Notes: generated from the sequence alone by a model not told the origin. 64,000 nucleotides of DNA from Nitrobacter sp051912485 (GCF_051912485.1 NZ_CP196822.1:3844001-3908000); one strand, 5' to 3'. Shown: positions 1 to 8,601, counted from the first letter of the stretch. Translations and numbers: made by a program.

Positions 1-437
1 TCGGCACGTTGCTCGCCGTCTTCCATGCTTCCATGAGCCAGAAAATGTCGCGGTGTCTATCGTAGCCCTCAAGCGCAGCTTCTATCTCCATCGGCCGCCC
101 GAATGGGTAATCGTCGATCTTGATGGTTTGCAGGAAACCAAAGCTCGGGTTGCCCGTCACGTCCTCGTCGGCCAGAAAAGTGTGATTGGTGATGACGACA
201 TAGGCGGGCGCAATCGGCTGCCCGTCTACCGTCATGCTATTCTCCGCAGCTCGGATTGCAGCTTCAACCCGTTCAGCGACGACGCGCCAATCGGCCTCAG
301 TCATCATGGTGGGGATGCTTAGCTCAAGCCAATAGATCGGATTTGTGAGCTTCTTCTTCGATGCTTTGTAAATCTGGTCGCGCACATAACCTTCCAACTC
401 GCGCTGAAACTGCACGGCGCGCGGACTGGAGGGGGCG
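1..437 (-). CDS. Partial hypothetical protein, cut by the left window edge
   Basis: An uninterrupted minus-strand frame runs from about position 437 to the left edge. It reads with protein-like composition, for example YVRDQIYKASKKKLTNPIYW, then an ADWRVVAERVEAAIRA helix, then DIFWLMEAWKTASNVP at the edge. I do not recognise the family. The frame stays open to the right beyond 437, but there it overlaps the plus-strand recombinase and turns Ala/Ser-rich like ordinary GC-rich shadow sequence. No convincing start is visible. The simplest reading is a gene whose 5' part was lost at a recombination junction near 410-440. The junction is an inference; the coding frame is seen. Confidence 0.5.
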
Positions 438-1784
438 TTGACCTCGCTTCTGCTGGTCCAAAAAGAAGTGGCAAAGGGAGATGCCGGAGCGGCGGCGGTC
501 ACCGCCAATGCCGACGCACTGACCCGGCATGCGCTGACCGAGGTGTTGAAGCTGTCCGGCCAGCCGCAGGAAGCGCTCGCTGCACTCGCCGCGGTCAAGG
601 ATGTCGGGCCGCAAGCACCAGCCATCCCCACCACCGGGCCCGCCGCCACGCCGCCAGCTGCCGCCAAAGGCCTGCCGCTGTTCAGCGAGATTTCGCAAGA
701 CTACATCGACATGCGCAAGGAGCGCGACCGCAACAGTGCCGATATTCCGATGCTGATCCTGCGGCGTCAGGTGTTCCTCGACCTGATCGGCGATCGGACA
801 CCGGATCAATATTTTCCGAGCGACCTGCAGACCTTCGTCAACCGGATGCAATATTGGCCGGCCAACGTGACCAAGCGCTCGGATATGGAAGGCAAATCGA
901 CCCAGGAGATACTGGAGGCGAACAAGAATTTTCGCCTGCAGCCGATGGCGCAGAATACTCTGCGGGGCGGCTACATCGCCAATATCCGAACCATGATGCG
1001 TCACCGCATCCAGGACCTGAAATACCAGGACCCGTTCGCCGGCGCGAAGATTTCGATGCCGAAGGCCTACAAGCCGCCGAAGCCGCGTGAAGGTGTCAGC
1101 CTCGAGGTGACGAACCGCGTCTTCCACGCCGGCGTCAACGCCTGTCGTCTGGACGAAGCTATACTTCCGTTGATGGGCAAGCTCACCGGCCGCCGGCTCG
1201 GACTCCTGGCCTATCTCCAGGGCGAGGACATCCGCGAAAAGCACGGCGTCTGGGTCGCGCAGACCAACGGCATTGTCGAGGTCAAGGACGAGACGACCGG
1301 GATCACCTCATGGCAACGCGTCCCGATCAAAACGACGGAGTCGATGACGTTCTACGTGTTGCATAATTACTTGGACGAGATCGGTCTGGTGAAGTGGATG
1401 CGCACGCAAAGCGGTTTCATATTCAGGGAACTGCACGAGCATCCCAATCCCTCCAAATATGCATCCAAGACGATGCAGAACGTGTTGAAGCGCAACGGCG
1501 CGCAAGGTGGCGAAGTGTTCCACAGTTTGCGCGGCGATGCGATCGACGACATGCGCGATGCGGATGTCGAGGGGCGGGCGCGGCGGCTGCAGTCCGGCCA
1601 TCAGCTTGGTGATGTGCACGACGGATATGGCTTTCGGGCGCTCACCGCCAAGCAATGCCAGTACTTGGCCAACCTGCCGCTGCAGGAGGGGATCGACTGG
1701 CATATTTTCCGCGGGCTCGATTTCGATGCGATGGCCAAAAGCCGCCGCACCGCCGGGCGGCGTCCGAAATCGAAGGGGGACTAG
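438..1784 (+). CDS. Tyrosine site-specific recombinase, probably truncated at the N-terminus
   Basis: A core-binding region (about residues 80-180, starting PLFSEISQDYIDMRKERDR) is followed by a catalytic domain. The catalytic residues of tyrosine recombinases can be placed: the first Arg in LTGRRLGLLAYL, His-x-x-Arg in HSLRGDAIDDM, Gly-His in SGHQLGDV and a Tyr in VHDGYG. The frame opens only at 408 and TTG at 438 is the only evident start, so the N-terminal SAM-like/arm part usual in this family appears to be missing. The next gene, parA, starts one base after its stop, so the two are probably co-transcribed. It may be an inactive relic or may act together with the second recombinase at 2849. 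Confidence 0.7.
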   Translation: MTSLLLVQKEVAKGDAGAAAVTANADALTRHALTEVLKLSGQPQEALAALAAVKDVGPQAPAIPTTGPAATPPAAAKGLPLFSEISQDYIDMRKERDRNSADIPMLILRRQVFLDLIGDRTPDQYFPSDLQTFVNRMQYWPANVTKRSDMEGKSTQEILEANKNFRLQPMAQNTLRGGYIANIRTMMRHRIQDLKYQDPFAGAKISMPKAYKPPKPREGVSLEVTNRVFHAGVNACRLDEAILPLMGKLTGRRLGLLAYLQGEDIREKHGVWVAQTNGIVEVKDETTGITSWQRVPIKTTESMTFYVLHNYLDEIGLVKWMRTQSGFIFRELHEHPNPSKYASKTMQNVLKRNGAQGGEVFHSLRGDAIDDMRDADVEGRARRLQSGHQLGDVHDGYGFRALTAKQCQYLANLPLQEGIDWHIFRGLDFDAMAKSRRTAGRRPKSKGD

Positions 1785-1785
1785 C

Positions 1786-2505
1786 TTGTCAGCAATTCAG
1801 CTTCAAAGGCTTCCGCACGGTGAAATGGCGAGCCACAAACTGCGCCGGTTCGCCACCGTCGCCTGTATCGGCAAAGGCGGCGCCGGCAAATCGACCACCG
1901 CCACCAATCTGGCGGTGATCGCTCGCTTGGCCGGCCTGCGCAGTGCGATCATCGATACCGATCCACAAGCGTCCAGCTCCGTCTGGAAGAGCCTGCGTGG
2001 TCGCAATGATATTCCGGTGGTCCGCTGTGACCCCCGCGCGCTTGAAGCGACGATCGCGGCCGCGCGGCGCGCGGGTATCGACCTGGTCTTCGTCGATATG
2101 GCGCCGGGCCTCCATCATGTGCCTGAAGCCACGCAGCATGCAGACTTGGTGTTGATTCCGGCGCGGCCGACCTTGTTCGATCTGAAGGTTACAAGCGATC
2201 TGATCCCGATTCTGAAATCGGCGGCCTGTCGGTTTGCGGTGATCCTCAACGCGGCGCCGCCCGTTCGTGAGCTGGGCGAGGCCCCGATGGCGCGGCAGGC
2301 GCGTGATGCGCTCGATGTGATCGGACCGCGGCTGTGGCGTCGACAGATCACGGCGCGTGTCGCCATTCCCAATGCAACGGTTCGTGGCGCCGGCGTCGTC
2401 GAGACCGAACCGAAAGGCCAAGCGGCCTACGAATTCGGCTTGCTGTGGAAAGCCGTCACCAAGGCAATCAATCTGGAAGGACCCAGCCATGAAGTCACGG
2501 TTTAA
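1786..2505 (+). CDS. ParA-family partition ATPase
   Basis: This is a deviant Walker-type ATPase of 239 residues with the ParA signature KGGAGKSTTATN near the N-terminus, a Walker A' region IIDTDPQASSS and a Walker B-like VFVDMAPG. ParA proteins form ATP-dependent patches on DNA and move plasmids or integrated elements with a DNA-binding partner. I chose TTG 1786 because a GGGGGA ribosome site ends five bases before it; ATG 1825 is the alternative and would still include the P-loop. There is no N-terminal HTH, so this is the short type Ib form, which usually pairs with a small ribbon-helix-helix protein, as found directly downstream. Confidence 0.85.
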   Translation: MSAIQLQRLPHGEMASHKLRRFATVACIGKGGAGKSTTATNLAVIARLAGLRSAIIDTDPQASSSVWKSLRGRNDIPVVRCDPRALEATIAAARRAGIDLVFVDMAPGLHHVPEATQHADLVLIPARPTLFDLKVTSDLIPILKSAACRFAVILNAAPPVRELGEAPMARQARDALDVIGPRLWRRQITARVAIPNATVRGAGVVETEPKGQAAYEFGLLWKAVTKAINLEGPSHEVTV

Positions 2506-2746
2506 GGAATTGCTCGGAAACGCGCTTGCCGTCAGCAATGCATCCGCGCCCGACGCCTCCTTTGAAACCGAGCTCGGCAGCACGGCCGAAGAAACCGAGC
2601 GCTGCGGCATTCTGGTCCGCGTCAGTCCGGAATTGCGGCGCCAGCTCAAGCGCGTCGCGATCGAGCGTCGGACGACCGTTCAGAAGTTGTTGCTGCAGGC
2701 GATCACCGTCGTGCTCGAGGAGCCGACGACTTCTTTCAAGCCTTAG
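2489..2746 (+). CDS. Small ribbon-helix-helix protein, probable ParA partner
   Basis: An 85-residue protein whose C-terminal half, GILVRVSPELRRQLKRVAIE followed by RRTTVQKLLLQAITVVLEE, has the strand-helix-helix pattern of CopG/ParG-type DNA-binding proteins. The N-terminal 40 residues are low in structure, as in ParG. Its ATG overlaps the end of parA by 17 bp, so translation is coupled. It is followed at once by three copies of a GTCCGACAACAAGAG-like repeat, the natural candidate for its binding site. Role as centromere-binding protein and autorepressor is inferred from this arrangement. Confidence 0.7.
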   Translation: MKSRFKELLGNALAVSNASAPDASFETELGSTAEETERCGILVRVSPELRRQLKRVAIERRTTVQKLLLQAITVVLEEPTTSFKP

Positions 2747-2760
2747 CAAGTAGGGAAAGT

Positions 2761-2835
2761 GTCCGACAACAAGAGTCGATGAGAGGCGCACAAGGCGTCC
2801 GACAACAAGAGCGTAAAGCGTCCGACAATAACGAG
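2761..2835 (+). repeat. Three direct repeats of GTCCGACAAcAAGAG
   Basis: Copies lie at 2761-2775 and 2797-2811 (identical, GTCCGACAACAAGAG) and at 2820-2835 (GTCCGACAATAACGAG, degenerate). They occupy the gap between the RHH gene and the second recombinase. Short phased direct repeats beside a parA/RHH pair are typical of centromere (parS/parC) or operator sites. A role in controlling the recombinase at 2849 is equally possible because the last copy ends 13 bp before its start. Confidence 0.6.
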
Positions 2836-2848
2836 GGTAGCAGAGAGG

Positions 2849-3955
2849 ATGGCGGCGATGAACCTGTTGGACATCATTGTGCGGGCGCAAACGTGCTGTG
2901 AACGGGTGCCGGTCCGCGAGGTCAGCGAAGGGACGAAGAGGGCCTATCAGCAGCAGTTTGAGCGGATGAGGCGGGAAGTGAATCTTGATCCGCTGCGGGA
3001 GGGGATCGCGCGTGACACCTATAACTTTCGTCGCGCGGCGCTGCACAGCGGCAGCCGAATGTTCTTGGAAACCATGATCGCCAAGTTGATGGCGGCGGGC
3101 GAAACCCGGGATGCAACGTTAGCAAAGCAGATCGCGGGCGAACTCGTTGGCGTCATCGAGAAAATCGAAGAAGCTCTCGAACTTGAGCCGCCGCTGGCTG
3201 CTGGAGCATCGTCGTTCGACTGCCCGGCATCACGCTGGCGCGAGATAAATGGCTCCGATCGCGAACGTGGAAAAAACAGCAAAAAGCATGTGCTTGGCAC
3301 ACTGCCCGCCGGCTGGGACCAAACTCTCTGGATGAAAGCGCGCGAAGGCTTCGCCTATCTCGAGCCTCTGGCGGTGCACATGATCGCGGGAGTTCGGCCG
3401 GAAGAAATGGTAGCAGGTCCACGTCCTGCCGGTTGGTCGCCGGGTGTGATTGTTACGTTGCGTTACCCGCGGGTCCTTGCAATCACGTTCGCACCGGCAA
3501 AATCGCATAACGGGTTGTTCGGAACCGAACTCACGACGATCTGCGTCGATCCAGTAGTCGCCGGAAATCCATCGGCCTACCTGGCGGATCGGTGTCGCGC
3601 GGCGAAGGAACACTCCATCGTCGTCTGTATCAGCTCGAAAGATGCCGTACGGAAAGCGATCGGCCGCTTAAGCTGCAATGCATTGCCTGATCTAGGCATC
3701 GTTATCACGCCATATGCACTGCGCCATCAACGCTTGGCTGATCTCAAAGTCACGTTCGGTGGGGGAGGGGTCGTTGCGGCGGCCGCCGGCCACACGACCG
3801 ATCGCACCCAGGCAAAGTATGGAGCGATACAGCATGGACGAAAGCTCGCCGGCTACATCAGCATCACGGCCAAACGTCCGCCAAGCTGTGGCAACGTCGA
3901 ACGCGCCCGTCAGCTCGCCTATCAAGGCCGCGCAGAAATCAATCAGACGAAGTGA
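2849..3955 (+). CDS. Second tyrosine recombinase-like protein, abutting a tRNA-end attachment site
   Basis: A 368-residue protein. The C-terminal half carries the recombinase fold signatures: Arg in MIAGVRPEEM, an R-H-x-x-R-like YALRHQRLADL, Gly-His in AAGHTTDRTQ and a Tyr two residues after in AKYG. It is divergent from phage integrases; the N-terminal half (residues 1-110) is helical and resembles a core-binding domain without a recognisable arm-binding part. Its stop lies 2 bp before the tRNA-Ser-like 3' end at 3957-3984, the position expected for an element's own integrase. It forms a unit with parA, the RHH gene and the repeats upstream. Confidence 0.65.
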   Translation: MAAMNLLDIIVRAQTCCERVPVREVSEGTKRAYQQQFERMRREVNLDPLREGIARDTYNFRRAALHSGSRMFLETMIAKLMAAGETRDATLAKQIAGELVGVIEKIEEALELEPPLAAGASSFDCPASRWREINGSDRERGKNSKKHVLGTLPAGWDQTLWMKAREGFAYLEPLAVHMIAGVRPEEMVAGPRPAGWSPGVIVTLRYPRVLAITFAPAKSHNGLFGTELTTICVDPVVAGNPSAYLADRCRAAKEHSIVVCISSKDAVRKAIGRLSCNALPDLGIVITPYALRHQRLADLKVTFGGGGVVAAAAGHTTDRTQAKYGAIQHGRKLAGYISITAKRPPSCGNVERARQLAYQGRAEINQTK

Positions 3956-3956
3956 G

Positions 3957-3984
3957 CGGGGTGTGAATCCCTCCCTCTCCGCCA
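3957..3984 (+). other. tRNA-Ser-like 3' end, attachment-site scar (left end of island)
   Basis: The sequence GTGTGAATCCCTCCCTCTCCG followed by CCA reads as the T-loop, T-stem 3' strand, acceptor strand and CCA of a tRNA-Ser. No 5' part of the tRNA is present upstream, where the recombinase gene runs instead. The last part, CTCCCTCTCCGCCATA at 3971-3986, recurs exactly at 19005-19020. It is best read as a junction produced by integration into a tRNA-Ser gene. Confidence 0.6.
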
Positions 3985-3994
3985 TAATACACCG

Positions 3995-4285
3995 CTATCC
4001 AACGGAAATAATTTGATAATTTGAAGTGCTGTCGGGGTCGGCCCCCAAATTGGTCCCCAACGCGTGCCGATACGCGGCGTAGCTCGTTGCAAATGGGCCG
4101 GTCGCCGGGCCGTCTGGCGAGAAACCGCGGCGGCGCGACCACCAAAACCAGCCGCCGCCGCCCCTGCCGAAGGTCTCTAACGTGCGGTCGGAGTAGAACA
4201 CCTCGATGCTGATGCCGGTCAGAGGGTGGATGTCATAGAGCGGCTCACGGCACTCTCGCTGTTTGAGGCTGGGTGCGGATGCCAT
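3995..4285 (-). CDS. Small hypothetical protein linked to ArdC
   Basis: A 96-residue protein rich in aromatic residues and glycine (RGGGGWFWWSRRRGF in the middle), with an N-terminal stretch YDIHPLTGISIEVFYSDRTLETFG. ATG 4285 overlaps the ArdC stop by one base (TGATG); a GTG one codon earlier is also possible. The overlap makes co-translation with ardC likely. I do not know its function. Confidence 0.55.
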   Translation of the reverse strand: MASAPSLKQRECREPLYDIHPLTGISIEVFYSDRTLETFGRGGGGWFWWSRRRGFSPDGPATGPFATSYAAYRHALGTNLGADPDSTSNYQIISVG

Positions 4286-5163
4286 CACGCTGCCCTCTGC
4301 GCCGGTTCAGAAAGGGCTAGGCCACGCAGGTAGTCTGCGGCCTTAGAGGCTTGGCTGCAGGCCGTGAAAAACGCTCGTTTGTCAGCCTTCAGAAACCCAA
4401 TCCACGAGGCGATGTAGCCCGCGTTCCGAACGTCGCCGTCAAAGCCAAACTCTGCGCACAGGAACGCGGCGCCCAGCTCTGCAATGAGTTCCTCGGCCGC
4501 AGAGGCCGCGTTGCCAAAGCGATGCAGGTCGCGATCAAGGCGAGACTTGTGTCCGGTCCAGTGCGTCAGCTCGTGGAATGCTACGTTGTAGAAATGGTCG
4601 GCACTCTTGAACCCCGCGAAGGCCGGTAGCGAGATAAAATCTCGGCTCGGCACGTAGTAAGCTTCGCCATGGCCCTCGCGAATGTCTGCGCCAGTTGAGT
4701 GCAGGAAGGTGTCTGCAAGTTCGTCCCGCGTGTCGGGATTGCGAACGCGGATTGGCTTTCCCGTATTGATGCTCTCGGGCAGGTTCTCGCACTGGTCGAC
4801 GTTGAAAACCGTGTACTCGCGCATCATTGGGATCAGCCGCGCTGAGGAATTGTCGTCCGCGTCCTGGTCGCGAACCTGCAGCTGCTTCACGAAATAAACC
4901 TTGGTGCCGTGCTCGCCCTTGCGGACGTTGCCGCCCAACTCGAATGCCTGCTTGAAGGTGAGGAAGCGCGGCGTGCGATAGCCGGCCGCCTGGGCCATCC
5001 ACAACAGAACAACGTTGCATCCAGAGTAGGGTCGATTGGTCGCTGCGTTGCATGGCGTGTTCGCGCCCGGGGTTGCTGACCACGGCTTAATCCAAGGGGC
5101 GGCACCGGCTTCTAACTCCGCAACAATGCGCGCGGAGACCTCCGCGTAGAGATCGCGCTTCAT
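4285..5163 (-). CDS. ardC: ArdC-like antirestriction / ssDNA-binding zincin protein
   Basis: A 292-residue protein with the two parts of the ArdC family: an N-terminal ssDNA-binding domain (residues 1-130, starting MKRDLYAEVSARIVAELEAG and containing the hallmark WIKPW and RPYSGCN) and a C-terminal metallopeptidase-like domain with the zinc motif HELTHWTGH and a downstream glutamate in AAEELIAELGAAFLCAEFG. ArdC proteins protect incoming single-stranded plasmid DNA during transfer. The gene sits next to the left end of the island and fits a transferable element. Its start follows a GGTAAGT-rich leader with no strong ribosome site. Confidence 0.9.
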   Translation of the reverse strand: MKRDLYAEVSARIVAELEAGAAPWIKPWSATPGANTPCNAATNRPYSGCNVVLLWMAQAAGYRTPRFLTFKQAFELGGNVRKGEHGTKVYFVKQLQVRDQDADDNSSARLIPMMREYTVFNVDQCENLPESINTGKPIRVRNPDTRDELADTFLHSTGADIREGHGEAYYVPSRDFISLPAFAGFKSADHFYNVAFHELTHWTGHKSRLDRDLHRFGNAASAAEELIAELGAAFLCAEFGFDGDVRNAGYIASWIGFLKADKRAFFTACSQASKAADYLRGLALSEPAQRAA

Positions 5164-5595
5164 GATGGACTTACCTATGACGGGGACTGCGCCGCCGGAA
5201 TTGGCGGCTTACATTTGCCGCGTCGGGCAAGGCTTCTCGAATTGGTCAGGCTGATGGGCGCAAAATTATCCCCGGGGTACCATGGACAGGCCGGGGGCCT
5301 CGCCTGCGCGAAGAGGTGTGCCGTGCACACCTAGCTCCAAAAAAGAAAACGTTAACAAAATCCCAACTGTTCAATCGCCGCGAAAAGAATGCGGTTTGCA
5401 AGGCGCCTGTTCTTGGAACTGAATGGATTAAGGGGGGTTCCGGTTGAAACGCCTTTTGGCGCCTTCTTGGCGCGCGCTATCTTTTCGATCCTCTTGGCGA
5501 TCCAACCGATAGAATTGGAATCACCGCTGCCGCTCCTCGATACTGGCAAAGATAGCTTGAATGCGTGTGAATCGCACGTGAGATTGGTGCACGAA
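5164..5595. other. Non-coding stretch upstream of ardC with an 8-bp hairpin
   Basis: I see no gene in these 432 bp. The clearest structure is the inverted repeat AGGTGTGC-cgt-GCACACCT at 5314-5332, about 150 bp upstream of ardC, which could be an operator. The remainder is spacer between ardC and the end of the glycosyltransferase gene. Confidence 0.4.
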
Positions 5596-7122
5596 CTAGA
5601 ATCTGTGACGGATAGGCGCCACGGCGATTCGATACGTCTGCGGTGGCGACCTATAGCCGAGGAATGTTTTGGCGAACGTAACGTCCGATACACCGCCGGA
5701 GCTCCCGGCAAGTGAATCGGCCGCGGCTCGACAGGAGGCGTCGCCCTCGATGCAGACCATGGCGCGCGCAGCGATCGAGAGCTTAACGTCTCTATCATTC
5801 GGCGGGCTGTCCATAGGCCACGCCGCGGGCAGATAATAAAACAATCCCTGGACGACACCTTCGCTGCCGCCGATCAGCACAGCCGGTGAATTGGCAAGGT
5901 GCGCAATTTCCGCCGCGATCTGACGGTAATGTGCGTTATGTGCGATCCGTCGCGAGTTGAGATGTGCATGCGCGACCAACGGAGAAGCGACGACGGCCAA
6001 CAGTGATACCACAAGCGCGGTTATACAGGCGCGAGCCGCGGCGACTGCCGGCACGCTGAGCCGCGGCGAGCCGAACAGCACCACCGGCAATAGTGCCCAG
6101 TTTGGGAACGCCCACACCGGCGTCAGACGGTGGGGCCACGCGAGATTGACCAAAGCCGGCAATATCAGTGGGACAACGAGCAGGAGCAGCGCCTGACGGC
6201 GTCCAGGATCGGCCGGCCAGATCGTGTCCCGCCAAGCTGCGCGATCCGGTTTCAGCACTGCGAAAAACGTGAGAGGCATCACGACATAGCTGATGACGCC
6301 ACCGAGATAGAATGCGGAGGTCTTCAGCGCCGAGCCGAACGATGCAGAGACCATCACGCTCGTCGTCATGTAACTTTCTGCGGGGTGATTGTGTTCGGTG
6401 AGCAACCAGTGGATGTGCGGCGCAAGTACGACCAGCGCGGCGGCGGCCATCAGGAATGGCGCACCAGATCGCCAGAAACGCTTGAGATCATCGCCCGCAA
6501 ATGACGCAACCGCGATGCCTGCGATCAGATAGACGCCCCAGTATTTTCCAAGAAACGTCAGGCCAGCGAACACACCCGCAAGAACCGCGTCGGTCCACCG
6601 GACATTGCGGCGCGCACGGAGATAGAACAGCACGGTTGCTGCCCAGAACGGCATCATCACCGTGTTGGCGTTGAAGCGCGACGCCAGAAACGTATAGAAT
6701 GGAACGAGGATCAGTGCCGTCATCCCGACAAGCGCCCGCTCCTTATCAAGGTGATCGCGCAGGATCATCCAGGTTATCGCCAGTGTCGCGGCGAGATTGG
6801 CGACAGCCAGGAGATATGCCGCCCAGTCGGTGCGCGGAAACACCGCTAACCAGGCACGGAAAATCCATGCCATCATCGGCGGATGCTTATAACCGAGCGA
6901 AAATGTTCGCGCCCACACCGACGCCTCGCTAACGTCAAAGTGGATATCCACGGTGGCGTGCGAAACTGAGAAATACAGCAACCACAGCACGGCATAGGCC
7001 GTCAGCGTGACACCCAACAACCGGGCGCCGCTACTCTGCCGTACGAAATCGGCGCTCGCCTGCATCAGGCGGCCGTTCCAGATCGCGGCGAACGGGCCGC
7101 CTGTGGCTATCGTCGCCAACAT
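5596..7122 (-). CDS. GT39/ArnT-like membrane glycosyltransferase
   Basis: A polytopic membrane protein of 508 residues with about ten hydrophobic segments. The first periplasmic loop has acidic residues and SLGYKHPPMMAWIFRAWL, matching the loop that follows the catalytic acid in ArnT/PMT-type (GT39) enzymes, which transfer sugars from polyprenyl-phosphate donors to lipid A, proteins or glycans. The last 110 residues form a soluble domain. Start 7122 is the longest option with a weak AGGGG site; Met 20 at 7065 is an alternative. It is cargo in the island, alone on its strand next to an IS3 remnant. The acceptor cannot be predicted. Confidence 0.75.
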   Translation of the reverse strand: MLATIATGGPFAAIWNGRLMQASADFVRQSSGARLLGVTLTAYAVLWLLYFSVSHATVDIHFDVSEASVWARTFSLGYKHPPMMAWIFRAWLAVFPRTDWAAYLLAVANLAATLAITWMILRDHLDKERALVGMTALILVPFYTFLASRFNANTVMMPFWAATVLFYLRARRNVRWTDAVLAGVFAGLTFLGKYWGVYLIAGIAVASFAGDDLKRFWRSGAPFLMAAAALVVLAPHIHWLLTEHNHPAESYMTTSVMVSASFGSALKTSAFYLGGVISYVVMPLTFFAVLKPDRAAWRDTIWPADPGRRQALLLLVVPLILPALVNLAWPHRLTPVWAFPNWALLPVVLFGSPRLSVPAVAAARACITALVVSLLAVVASPLVAHAHLNSRRIAHNAHYRQIAAEIAHLANSPAVLIGGSEGVVQGLFYYLPAAWPMDSPPNDRDVKLSIAARAMVCIEGDASCRAAADSLAGSSGGVSDVTFAKTFLGYRSPPQTYRIAVAPIRHRF

Positions 7123-7248
7123 TAACCCCTGTGAGCCATGAGCGATCAGCCCAGAACCGGAATGATTGGAGAAAATCCGAGAAGAGAGATTGTCGTCGGA
7201 AGGTAGAGTCTAAGCGGTCCGCAGCCAGTAGGCGACGACCTTGCTTCA

Positions 7249-7521
7249 TCAGCGCGAACTGGGAAGCTTTTTTGACAGATTGTCCTGCAGCACCGCATTG
7301 TCCAGGCTGAGAACTACCAGAAGCTCCTTCAGCCGCGCATTTTCCTCAAACAGCTGCGCGAACTCCCGGACCTGGTCCGATCCCAATCCAGCGTATTGCG
7401 TCTTCCACAAGTAAAAGGTCTGCTCTGATATCCCTACCTTGCTGATTAAATCCGCCACCGGCAGGCCCAGCTCCGCTTGCTTCAAAACCTCGACAATCCT
7501 CTCACACAGTTTCCGTTTCAT
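7249..7521 (-). pseudogene. IS3-family transposase OrfA remnant
   Basis: A 90-residue protein with a HTH of the IS3 OrfA type (LISKVGISEQTFYLWKTQY) and the leucine-zipper tail (EENARLKELLVVLSLDNAVLQ). IS3 elements need OrfB, made by frameshifting from OrfA, for DDE catalysis. No OrfB sequence follows at 7031-7248, so this is a solo fragment. No matching terminal inverted repeats were found. Confidence 0.75.
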
Positions 7522-7794
7522 TGGCTGATCTTCGCCGTCAGCAAATCCGCTGAAAAGCCGACATCAAAATCTGGACAATTGTTTTTTTATCCCGTCGGCA
7601 CTACCCGCCGAGCCCATGTTCATGATTTATCAGGCGTGACTTACGCTAAGATTACAAAGATTGGGGTGCCGTGGATCATTCCCCTTCAGGAAACTCAGGC
7701 TGCGGGGCAGATTCCTGCAACGACGGCCATCCGGACAGGCGTCCTGCCGCCAGGCCGCTGATCGCCATCCCCTGGACACCGCGGCCAGAATTCG

Positions 7795-8455
7795 GTTTCC
7801 GGACCGATGGAGCGTCAGTTGGACGCCACGGCCGGCTATCTGCTGCAGAAGGAGATGGAGGGCCGCGGAATCAAAATCCATTGTAAGGCGCACTATCGCG
7901 ATCCTCGGCCACGAGCGCGCCGAAGCCGTACTGCTCGATGACGGCACGGTTCTTCCTGCCGATATCGTGGTGATGGCGGTCGGCTTCTGCCCGGAGGTGC
8001 GGCTCGCAACCGATGGAGGCATCTATGTCGAGCGCGGCATCGTCGTGGACGACCAGATGCTGACCTCTGATATGAACATCGTCGCCATCGGCGAATGCTG
8101 TGAGCACAGGAACGTCTGCTACGGCCTCGTCGCGCCGCTCTGCGACATGGCCAAGGTCGCGGCGAAGACTCTGACAGGAGTTGAACGACATTTCGTGCCG
8201 TCGAAATGGCAACCCAGTTGAAGGTGACCGGCGTGAGCCTTTACTCGGCAGGCGACTTCGCCGATGTGCCTGATCGAGAAGAGATCGTGCTGCGGGAGGC
8301 AGGCTCGGGCGTCTACAAGAGGCTCGTGCTGAAGGAAAACCCGCATTCTGGGAGCGGTCCTTTACGGGGAGACCGCAGACGGTACCGTGCGACACATTGA
8401 TCTTCGGCCAGGCTTATCAGGGGAGCGGGCCGCTCGACCGTATGGCAAGCCCCAG
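7795..8455 (+). pseudogene. Decayed NirB-like NAD(P)H nitrite reductase / FAD oxidoreductase
   Basis: Pieces of one protein appear in successive frames: MERQLDATAGYLLQKEMEG at about 7807; then LLDDGTVLPADIVVMAVG and the FAD-site segment DMNIVAIGECCEHRN to 8221; then LKVTGVSLYSAGDFADVP from 8218; then RILGAVLYGETADG near 8341; and TLIFGQAYQGSGPLDRMA at 8393-8448. Order and content match the middle of the NirB family (NAD/FAD domain and start of the following region). At least three frameshifts and one small deletion separate them, and the N- and C-terminal parts with the siroheme domain are missing. It is a clear relic without function. Confidence 0.75.
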
Positions 8456-8470
8456 TTGCGTATTATTCTT

Positions 8471-8531
8471 ATTCTAGAATAGAGGAATTCTAACACCGAA
8501 TCGGCTCGTGAGATCTTCGAAACGTTTCGAA
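8471..8531. promoter_or_regulatory. Palindrome pair upstream of the porin operon
   Basis: Two inverted repeats precede the porin gene at 8602: TAGAAT-n6-ATTCTA at 8475-8492 (with the overlapping palindrome ATTCTAGAAT at 8471-8480) and the perfect 16-bp palindrome TTCGAAACGTTTCGAA at 8516-8531. They lie 70-130 bp upstream of the start, suitable for operators. The regulator is unknown; the first resembles iron-responsive boxes of rhizobia only loosely. Confidence 0.4.
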
Positions 8532-8601
8532 ACAATTCTCGGAAGTGCTAGGTGCGCTCTAATGTCACGGATTCTCTATTTTCCGCAGATCTAGGGGGCA
8601 C

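Noticed and set aside
324..1244. 306-codon minus-strand frame
   Set aside because: Antisense to the recombinase at 438, with Arg/Gln/His-rich shadow composition.
1789..2649. 286-codon minus-strand frame opposite parA
   Set aside because: ParA motifs on the plus strand are unambiguous; this is its complement.
3957..3984. A complete tRNA-Ser gene
   Set aside because: Only the T-arm and acceptor 3' strand are present; the upstream sequence is the end of the recombinase gene.
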